From NCBI GenBank assembly GCA_026196775.1, contig JAPHUD010000007.1:1-64000 (forward strand): a stretch of DNA of 64,000 nt, read 5' to 3'. The stretch is from Flavobacteriales bacterium (GTDB lineage: Bacteria > Bacteroidota > Bacteroidia > Flavobacteriales_E > Vicingaceae). The translations under genes were made by a program, and so were the position numbers. Shown piece after piece: positions 57,940 through 64,000 of this stretch (position 1 is its first letter; every line of letters begins with the position of its first letter). The notes beneath the pieces were generated by a model. That model ran no database searches. It saw nothing but the letters and a program-made list of their open reading frames with translations, and was not told the DNA's origin.

Positions 57940-58266
57940 ATGTCTAAATTACACATTAAAAAAGGCGATACAGTAAAAGTAATTGCCGGTGAATCTAAAG
58001 GAGCAGAAGGTGTTGTGAAAAAAGTTTTCACAGAATCTTTACGTGCAATAGTTGATGGAGAAAAAGTTAAAAAAATCTCTAAACACACAAAACCTAATGC
58101 AGCAAACCCTAATGGAGGAATTGTTAAAGAAGAAGCGTCAATTCACGTTTCTAATTTAATGGTTGTAGATCCTAAATCAGGAAACCCTACCAGAACAGGA
58201 AGAAAATTAGATAACGAAGGAAAAAAAGTTAGATACGCTAAAAAATCAGGGGAGGTGATATCATGA
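57940..58266 (+). CDS. rplX: 50S ribosomal protein L24
   Basis: A 108-residue assembly initiator. The KOW motif region [20 protein letters not shown] is clear. The stop overlaps the rplE start by four bases (ATGA), giving coupled translation. Confidence 0.96.
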   Translation: MSKLHIKKGDTVKVIAGESKGAEGVVKKVFTESLRAIVDGEKVKKISKHTKPNAANPNGGIVKEEASIHVSNLMVVDPKSGNPTRTGRKLDNEGKKVRYAKKSGEVIS

Positions 58267-58817
58267 GTTACGAGCCAAGACTAAAGAGACAATACAAAGA
58301 TGAGATTACTCCATCTTTAATGAAAAAGTTTGAGTATTCATCAGTTATGCAAATTCCTAAATTGGAAAAAATTTGTATTAACCAAGGAGTTGGTGATGCA
58401 GTTACTGATAAAAGACTAGTAGAATCTGCAGTTGAAGAAATTACTATGATTACAGGTCAGAAAGCAAACCCAACTTACTCTAAAAAAGATATCTCTAACT
58501 TTAAGTTAAGAAAAGGTATGCCAATTGGTGCAAGAGTTACACTTAGAGGTGATAAAATGTACGAATTTTTAGACAGATTAATTGCTGTTGCATTACCTAG
58601 AACTAGGGATTTTAGAGGTATTGAACCAAAAGGGTTTGATGGAAGAGGGAACTTTACATTGGGTGTTAAAGAACAAATTATTTTTCCAGAAATAGATATT
58701 GATAAAATTAAAAATGTAAGTGGAATGGATATTACATTCGTTACTACTGCAAAAACTAACGAAGAAGGACAAGCTTTATTAAGCGAGTTTGGATTTCCAT
58801 TCAAGAAAAAACAATAA
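58263..58817 (+). CDS. rplE: 50S ribosomal protein L5
   Basis: A 184-residue 5S rRNA-binding protein. Conserved parts are [35 protein letters not shown] and [20 protein letters not shown] strong GGAGGTGAT lies 4 bases upstream within the end of rplX. Confidence 0.97.
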   Translation: MSYEPRLKRQYKDEITPSLMKKFEYSSVMQIPKLEKICINQGVGDAVTDKRLVESAVEEITMITGQKANPTYSKKDISNFKLRKGMPIGARVTLRGDKMYEFLDRLIAVALPRTRDFRGIEPKGFDGRGNFTLGVKEQIIFPEIDIDKIKNVSGMDITFVTTAKTNEEGQALLSEFGFPFKKKQ

Positions 58818-58820
58818 GAT

Positions 58821-59090
58821 ATGGCAAAAGAATCAATGAAAGCTCGTGAAAGAAAACGAGAAGCAATGGTTGAAAAGTACGCAGAGAAAAGAGCAGCATT
58901 AAAAGCTGCAGGAGATTGGGATGCATTACAAAAATTACCTAAGAACTCATCAAAAGTTAGATTACACAATAGATGTAAATTAACTGGAAGACCAAGAGGT
59001 TATATGAGACAATTTGGAATTTCAAGGGTAACTTTTAGAGAAATGGCTTCTAATGGTTTAATACCTGGAATTACTAAAGCGAGTTGGTAA
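58821..59090 (+). CDS. rpsN: 30S ribosomal protein S14
   Basis: An 89-residue zinc-free (C-minus) form: the usual zinc cysteines are missing, only one Cys is seen in [17 protein letters not shown]. Normal for this type. An unusually long gap of 80 bases follows before rpsH. Confidence 0.96.
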   Translation: MAKESMKARERKREAMVEKYAEKRAALKAAGDWDALQKLPKNSSKVRLHNRCKLTGRPRGYMRQFGISRVTFREMASNGLIPGITKASW

Positions 59091-59170
59091 TCCATACAAA
59101 ATTGGTTAAGGAGTATAACTGATAAATTTATCAAAGTGTACTTTATACAATAATATATAAATTAAAAAAA
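59091..59170. other. Structured gap between rpsN and rpsH
   Basis: An 80-base AT-rich stretch with the perfect palindrome TGATAAATTTATCA (59120-59133) flanked by the inverted pair GTATA/TATAC. It could be an RNA processing site, a weak promoter or a site of translational feedback. No gene fits. Confidence 0.35.
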
Positions 59171-59566
59171 ATGACAGATTCAGTAGCAGATTATTTAACA
59201 AGAGTTAGAAACGCTGTAAGTGCAAAGCACAAAGTGGTTGATATACCAGCTTCAAATTTAAAAAAAGAAATGACTAAAATTTTGTTTGAAAAAGGTTATA
59301 TCTTAAATTACAAATTTGAAGATGACGGTGTTCAAGGAAATATTAAAATTGCTTTGAAATACCATCCACAAACAAAAGTACCTGCGATTACTAATTTAAC
59401 AAGAATAAGTAAACCAGGTTTAAGAAAATATGCTAATTCTTCAAACTTACCAAGAGTAATTAATGGTTTGGGAATCGCCATTCTTTCTACTTCTAAAGGT
59501 GTAATTACCGATAAAGAAGCAAGAAACTTGAATGTTGGTGGTGAAGTTTTATGTTACATATATTAA
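59171..59566 (+). CDS. rpsH: 30S ribosomal protein S8
   Basis: A 131-residue platform protein. It starts [20 protein letters not shown] and ends in [18 protein letters not shown] is conserved. In E. coli S8 represses the spc operon; a similar role is possible because a structured gap lies directly before it. Confidence 0.97.
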   Translation: MTDSVADYLTRVRNAVSAKHKVVDIPASNLKKEMTKILFEKGYILNYKFEDDGVQGNIKIALKYHPQTKVPAITNLTRISKPGLRKYANSSNLPRVINGLGIAILSTSKGVITDKEARNLNVGGEVLCYIY

Positions 59567-59587
59567 AAAGTTAAAAGATTTAGAATT

Positions 59588-60139
59588 ATGTCAAGAATAG
59601 GAAAATCCCCAATATCAGTTCCAAGCGGAGTTGAAATAAAAGTAGAAAAAGGGTTAGTAACTGTTAAAGGACCTAAAGGAGAGTTAACTCAAGATATTGA
59701 TCCTGTTATAACTGTAGAAGTTGATGGAGACACTGTGAATGTTGCTCGCCATACAGAATTAAAGCCTCATAAAGCAAAACATGGTCTTTACAGATCATTA
59801 ATTGCTAATATGATACAAGGTGTTTCTGAAGGCTTTAAAACTCAGCAAGAATTAGTAGGTGTTGGATATAGAGCAAACGTTCAGGGTCAAAAACTAGATT
59901 TAATGGTAGGTTATTCTCACAATATAGTATTTGAAATACCAGCTGAAATTAAAGTAACTGCTGAAGCAGAGAGAGGTAAAAATCCAATCATTACTTTAGA
60001 ATCTCACGATAAACAACTTATTGGACATGTTGCAGCAAAAATAAGATCCTTAAGAAAACCAGAACCATATAAAGGTAAAGGTATTAAGTTTGTTGGAGAA
60101 CAACTAAGAAGAAAAGCCGGAAAATCGGCAGCTAAATAA
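59588..60139 (+). CDS. rplF: 50S ribosomal protein L6
   Basis: A 183-residue protein near the factor-binding site. It starts MSRIGKSPISVPSGVEIKVE and has GVGYRANVQGQKLDLMVGYSH and KPEPYKGKGIKF. Confidence 0.97.
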   Translation: MSRIGKSPISVPSGVEIKVEKGLVTVKGPKGELTQDIDPVITVEVDGDTVNVARHTELKPHKAKHGLYRSLIANMIQGVSEGFKTQQELVGVGYRANVQGQKLDLMVGYSHNIVFEIPAEIKVTAEAERGKNPIITLESHDKQLIGHVAAKIRSLRKPEPYKGKGIKFVGEQLRRKAGKSAAK

Positions 60140-60164
60140 TTATAAATCATAATAAAAATTTGTT

Positions 60165-60518
60165 ATGGCACTAAGTAGAAAAGACAGACGATTAAGAATA
60201 AAAAGAAGGATAAGAAAGGTAGTTAAAGGAACTAATGAACAACCAAGATTGTCTGTATTCAGAAGCAATAAAGAGATTTATGCTCAAATTATTAATGATA
60301 TTACAGGAACCACATTAGTGGCTGCTTCATCAAGAGATAAAGATGTAAAAGCTAAAGGTAATAAAACCGAAGTAGCTTCAATTGTAGGAAAAGCAATTGC
60401 TGAAAAAGCTGTTAAAGCTGGAATTGAAAACATCGCGTTTGACAGAAATGGTTACTTATATCACGGGCGTGTGAAAGCTTTAGCTGATGCGGCAAGAGAA
60501 GGTGGATTAAAATTCTAA
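60165..60518 (+). CDS. rplR: 50S ribosomal protein L18
   Basis: A 117-residue 5S rRNA-binding protein. The conserved core [19 protein letters not shown] and the end [23 protein letters not shown] are both present. Confidence 0.97.
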   Translation: MALSRKDRRLRIKRRIRKVVKGTNEQPRLSVFRSNKEIYAQIINDITGTTLVAASSRDKDVKAKGNKTEVASIVGKAIAEKAVKAGIENIAFDRNGYLYHGRVKALADAAREGGLKF

Positions 60519-60544
60519 TAAATATAGAACAAGAAATATTTAAG

Positions 60545-61063
60545 ATGGCAAAAACAGATAATAAAAAAGTAAGAGCTACCGAAACTGAATTAAAAGACAG
60601 ATTAGTAGCAATTAATAGAGTTACCAAAGTAACTAAAGGTGGTAGAAATTTTAGCTTTTCAGCAATAGTTGTTGTAGGAGATGAAAATGGAGTTGTTGGA
60701 CATGGTTTAGGTAAAGCTAATGAAGTAACAGAAGCAATTACTAAAGGTATTGATTCAGCTAAGAAGAACTGTATTAGAGTTCCAATTATTAATGGAACAG
60801 TTCCTCATGAGCAAAATGGTAAGTTTGGTGGAGCAAGAGTTTTTATCAGACCTGCAGCTCACGGAACAGGAGTTATCGCTGGTGGTGCAATGCGTGCTGT
60901 ATTCGAAAGTGTTGGTATTACTGATGTTTTAGCAAAATCAAAAGGATCTTCAAACCCTCATAATGTGGTAAAAGCAACATTAGATGCACTTGCTAACTTA
61001 AGAGATGCATACACAATTGCAGAACAAAGAGGAGTAGATTTAAATACAGTATTTAACGGATAG
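60545..61063 (+). CDS. rpsE: 30S ribosomal protein S5
   Basis: A 172-residue protein at the mRNA entry and decoding region. Conserved parts are [21 protein letters not shown] and [21 protein letters not shown]. Normal length. Confidence 0.97.
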   Translation: MAKTDNKKVRATETELKDRLVAINRVTKVTKGGRNFSFSAIVVVGDENGVVGHGLGKANEVTEAITKGIDSAKKNCIRVPIINGTVPHEQNGKFGGARVFIRPAAHGTGVIAGGAMRAVFESVGITDVLAKSKGSSNPHNVVKATLDALANLRDAYTIAEQRGVDLNTVFNG

Positions 61064-61079
61064 TTAAAATTTTTATAAG

Positions 61080-61256
61080 ATGGCAAAAATTAAAGTTAAA
61101 CAAGTAAAAAGTTCTATTAAACGTCCAGAAAGACAAAAAAGAACATTAATTGCTCTAGGTTTGAAAAAAATGAACAGAGTAGTTGAGCATGAAGCAACTC
61201 CTCAAATTTTAGGAATGATTGCTAAAGTTAATCACTTAGTAGAAGTAGTAAAATAA
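61080..61256 (+). CDS. rpmD: 50S ribosomal protein L30
   Basis: A 58-residue protein, translated by eye: MAKIKVKQVKSSIKRPERQ at the start and MNRVVEHEATPQILGMI in the middle. This is the normal bacterial L30 length. It lies 16 bases after rpsE and 20 before rplO. Confidence 0.96.
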   Translation: MAKIKVKQVKSSIKRPERQKRTLIALGLKKMNRVVEHEATPQILGMIAKVNHLVEVVK

Positions 61257-61276
61257 TTAATATAAAAAAATAAAAG

Positions 61277-61723
61277 ATGGACTTATCAAATTTAAAACCT
61301 GCGAAGGGTTCAACAAAACAGCGTAAGCGAGTAGGTAGAGGTCAAGGATCAGGAAGAGGCGGAACCTCCACAAGAGGGCATAAAGGAGCGAAATCTAGAT
61401 CAGGATACTCTACTAAAATAGGATTTGAAGGTGGACAAATGCCACTTCAAAGAAGAGTGCCTAAATTTGGTTTTACCAACATAAACAGAGTAGATTATAA
61501 AGGTATTAACTTAGATGTACTTCAAAAATTAGCTGATGAGAAAAAAGTAACAGAAATTACTTTTGAAGTTCTTAAAGCAAATGGACTAGTATCTAACAAT
61601 GATTTAGTTAAAATTTTAGGAAGAGGTGAACTTAAAGCAAAATTAGATGTTAAAGTTAACGGATTTTCCAAAACTGCTAAAGCTGCAATTGAGGCCGCTG
61701 GAGGTACAGCAACTCAGCTTTAA
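61277..61723 (+). CDS. rplO: 50S ribosomal protein L15
   Basis: A 148-residue protein. The basic start KGSTKQRKRVGRGQGSGRGG and the GFEGGQMPLQRRVPKFGF segment are characteristic. It precedes secY by 16 bases. Confidence 0.97.
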   Translation: MDLSNLKPAKGSTKQRKRVGRGQGSGRGGTSTRGHKGAKSRSGYSTKIGFEGGQMPLQRRVPKFGFTNINRVDYKGINLDVLQKLADEKKVTEITFEVLKANGLVSNNDLVKILGRGELKAKLDVKVNGFSKTAKAAIEAAGGTATQL

Positions 61724-61739
61724 TTAGTAATTAGACAGA

Positions 61740-63086
61740 ATGAAAAGATTTATAGAGACCATAAAAAATATTTTAAGTATTGAAGAACTTAGACTACGTA
61801 TTTTAACAACACTTGGTTTGTTGTTAGTTTATCGTTTAGGTTCTTATGTAGTTTTACCAGGTGTAGATTCTACTGCTCTTGAAGCTGCTAACGCTGGTGG
61901 AACTGGTGGTGGAATAATGGACTTGATTAATATTTTTGCAGGTGGTGCATTTAGTAGAGCATCAATTTTTGCTTTAGGAATCATGCCTTATATTTCTGCT
62001 TCCATTGTAATTCAGTTGTTAGGAATGGCTATTCCTTACTTCCAACGATTACAAAAAGAAGGAGAAAGTGGTAGAAGAAAAATTAATCAAATTACTAGAG
62101 TATTAACTATTGCAATTACTGGTTTTCAAGCTCCAGGTTATATCGCTACTCAGGTAGCTAACTATCCTGGTGTGGTGCCTAATGAAGGACCATTATGGTG
62201 GTTCTCAACAGTGCTTTTACTAATCACAGGAACTATGTTTGTAATGTGGATTGGTGAAAGAATTACTGAGAAAGGTATTGGTAATGGTATCTCTTTATTA
62301 ATTATGATTGGAATTATTGCTAATTTACCATCTGCCTTTGTATTCGAAATAGGATCTAGATTCGGTATTGGTGGTGTTGGTGGTCCAATTATTTTATTGG
62401 TAGAAGTTGCAGTATTGTTGTTAGTTATTTTAGTTACCATTTTATTGGTTCAAGGTACAAGAAGAATACCAGTACAATATGCCAAAAGAATTGTAGGTAA
62501 CAAACAATATGGTGGTGTAAGAGATTATATCCCTTTAAAAGTAAATGCAGCTGGTGTAATGCCTATTATTTTTGCTCAAGCAATTATGTTTATTCCAATG
62601 ACTTTGGCTGGTTTTGGAGACTCAGGTGCTACAAGTTGGATTGTTACAACGTTTAGTAATCCAAATGGATTTGCTTATAACTTAACTTTTTTCTTAATGA
62701 TTATAGCGTTTACTTATTTTTATACTGCTGTAACTATTAATCCAAATCAAATGGCAGAAGAAATGAAAAGAAGCGGTGGATTTATTCCAGGGGTTAAACC
62801 AGGAAAGAGAACTGCAGAGTTTATAGATAATGTGATGTCTAGAATTACTTTGCCAGGGTCAATTTTCTTAGCGTTAGTAGCTATTTTACCAGCTTTCGCT
62901 GCGATATTTGGTATAAATCAGGCATTTGCATATTTTTATGGTGGAACTTCATTATTAATTATGGTAGGTGTAATTTTGGACACTTTACAACAAATAGAAA
63001 GTCACTTGTTAATGCGTCATTATGATGGACTAATGAAGACTGGAAAAATTAAAGGAAGATCATCAAGAATGGGGATGGCAGGATAA
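61740..63086 (+). CDS. secY: Preprotein translocase subunit SecY
   Basis: A 448-residue inner-membrane channel with about ten transmembrane helices. It starts MKRFIETIKNILSIEELRLR; LGIMPYISASIVIQLL and the cytoplasmic loop RRIPVQYAKRIVG are conserved. It exports the many signal-peptide proteins encoded in the window across the inner membrane before T9SS takes over. Normal length and position after rplO. Confidence 0.97.
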   Translation: MKRFIETIKNILSIEELRLRILTTLGLLLVYRLGSYVVLPGVDSTALEAANAGGTGGGIMDLINIFAGGAFSRASIFALGIMPYISASIVIQLLGMAIPYFQRLQKEGESGRRKINQITRVLTIAITGFQAPGYIATQVANYPGVVPNEGPLWWFSTVLLLITGTMFVMWIGERITEKGIGNGISLLIMIGIIANLPSAFVFEIGSRFGIGGVGGPIILLVEVAVLLLVILVTILLVQGTRRIPVQYAKRIVGNKQYGGVRDYIPLKVNAAGVMPIIFAQAIMFIPMTLAGFGDSGATSWIVTTFSNPNGFAYNLTFFLMIIAFTYFYTAVTINPNQMAEEMKRSGGFIPGVKPGKRTAEFIDNVMSRITLPGSIFLALVAILPAFAAIFGINQAFAYFYGGTSLLIMVGVILDTLQQIESHLLMRHYDGLMKTGKIKGRSSRMGMAG

Positions 63087-63105
63087 TTTAGAAGATTGAT
63101 TTTAA

Positions 63106-63891
63106 ATGGGTAAAATTTATTACAAGACAGACGAAGAGATAGAGTTATTAAGAGAAAGTTCTTTACTTGTTGGAAAAACATTAGCCGAAGTTGCTAAAAT
63201 TATTAAACCGGGTGTAACAACAGCTGCGTTAGATAAAATTGCTGAAGAGTATATTTTAGATAATAATGCAAAACCGGGTTTTAAAGGATTATATGGTTGT
63301 CCGAGTACATTGCTTTGTTCAGTAAATGATGCAGTTGTTCATGGATTACCAACCGATAGACCTTTAGAAGATGGAGATATTGTATCTGTTGATTGTGGTG
63401 TGTTGAAGAATGGTTTTTATGGTGATGTAGCTTATACTTTTGAGATTGGGGAAGTTAAACCTGAAATTAAGAAGTTGTTAGAAGTTACCAAAGAATGTTT
63501 AAAAAGAGCCATAGAACAAGCAGTAGTAGGGAATAGAATTGGAGATATTGGATATGCAGTTCAGAGTTTAGCACACGAACACGGATATGGAGTTGTTAGA
63601 GAATTAGTAGGACACGGATTAGGAAGAGAGCTTCATGAGGAACCTCAAGTACCTAATTTTGGTAAAAGAGGAAACGGTATAATGTTAAAAGAAGGGATGG
63701 TAATAGCTATTGAACCTATGATTAATTTAGGTAAAAAAGAAGTGAAAGAAGGAAAAGATGGATGGACTATTCTTACAGTAGATGGTTCAGTATCTGCTCA
63801 CTTTGAACATGATGTAGCTATCAGAAAAGGAAAAGCGGATGTATTATCATCACATGAATTTATTGAAGAAGTATTAAAAAATAAAAAGTAA
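63106..63891 (+). CDS. map: Type I methionine aminopeptidase
   Basis: A 261-residue metalloenzyme that removes the initiator Met. Metal ligands are Asp96, Asp107, His170 and Glu203 with a further Glu in AHFEHDVAI; His79 is the catalytic histidine. The start MGKIYYKTDEEIELLRESS is typical. Located between secY and infA as in many bacteria. Confidence 0.97.
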   Translation: MGKIYYKTDEEIELLRESSLLVGKTLAEVAKIIKPGVTTAALDKIAEEYILDNNAKPGFKGLYGCPSTLLCSVNDAVVHGLPTDRPLEDGDIVSVDCGVLKNGFYGDVAYTFEIGEVKPEIKKLLEVTKECLKRAIEQAVVGNRIGDIGYAVQSLAHEHGYGVVRELVGHGLGRELHEEPQVPNFGKRGNGIMLKEGMVIAIEPMINLGKKEVKEGKDGWTILTVDGSVSAHFEHDVAIRKGKADVLSSHEFIEEVLKNKK

Positions 63892-63900
63892 AAATTATAA

Positions 63901-64000
63901 ATGGCAAAACAAGCATCGATAGAACAAGATGGAACAATAATAGAAGCATTATCTAATGCCCTATTTAGAGTAGAGCTTGAAAATGGACACATTATTACTG
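63901..64000 (+). CDS. infA: Translation initiation factor IF-1, 3' end outside the window
   Basis: The first 33 codons are visible: [20 protein letters not shown], then [13 protein letters not shown]. This is the conserved OB-fold start of IF-1. It begins 9 bases after map. The remainder lies past the right edge. Confidence 0.95.
   Translation, partial: MAKQASIEQDGTIIEALSNALFRVELENGHIIT

Overview
The window is AT-rich and belongs to a Bacteroidota chromosome, most likely order Flavobacteriales. The lineage markers are type IX secretion (T9SS) sorting domains of types A and B, a PorZ homologue, a DUF4290 gene abutting murA, Bacteroidota-type promoters (TTTG or ATTG about 19 bases before TAnnTTTG), A-rich start regions that mostly lack Shine-Dalgarno sequences, and the layout rpsL-rpsG-fusA-rpsJ with no tuf in between.

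Left edge (1-2.5 kb): a partial secreted adhesin-like protein, a small secreted protein and an alpha/beta hydrolase. At 2.56 kb a strong promoter drives tRNA-Gly(GCC) and tRNA-Leu(UAA).

Genomic island (2.65-13.75 kb): the tRNA-Leu gene is present twice as a perfect 95-bp direct repeat, 11,006 bp apart. Between the copies lie a tyrosine recombinase (beside the right copy), a VapE-type helicase, an RteC-like protein, a YfbU-domain protein, an XRE regulator, a membrane-protein pair, three secreted proteins or lipoproteins, and a tight four-gene cassette ending in a PIN-type putative nuclease. No capsid, terminase or conjugation genes are present, so it looks like a small integrative or satellite-type element with cargo. 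Short matching motifs near both ends look like recombinase arm sites. The native tRNA terminator lies just outside the right copy, so excision would restore tRNA-Gly, tRNA-Leu and terminator.

Housekeeping and envelope region (13.8-40.6 kb): a PKD/T9SS secreted protein, a small secreted protein, a NarL-type response regulator, aconitase, a sodium:solute symporter, a MarR-RND-TolC efflux operon with a probable operator on its promoter, an NlpC/P60 lipoprotein with an SDR enzyme, a diacylglycerol kinase-family protein, recO, porZ, trxB, a YraN-family protein, dnaJ-grpE, a TlpA-like thioredoxin, DUF4290-murA and a PcrA/UvrD helicase. MurA has Asp at the usual catalytic Cys position. DnaJ keeps only one of the two usual zinc sites.

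Surface protein region (40.8-49.2 kb): a large S8 protease with T9SS signal, a collagen-like protein with an S74-type chaperone end, and a 1005-residue adhesin with a type B sorting domain.

Right part (49.3-64 kb): the ribosomal superoperon rpsL, rpsG, fusA, rpsJ, rplC, rplD, rplW, rplB, rpsS, rplV, rpsC, rplP, rpmC, rpsQ, rplN, rplX, rplE, rpsN, rpsH, rplF, rplR, rpsE, rpmD, rplO, secY, map and the start of infA, all on the plus strand.
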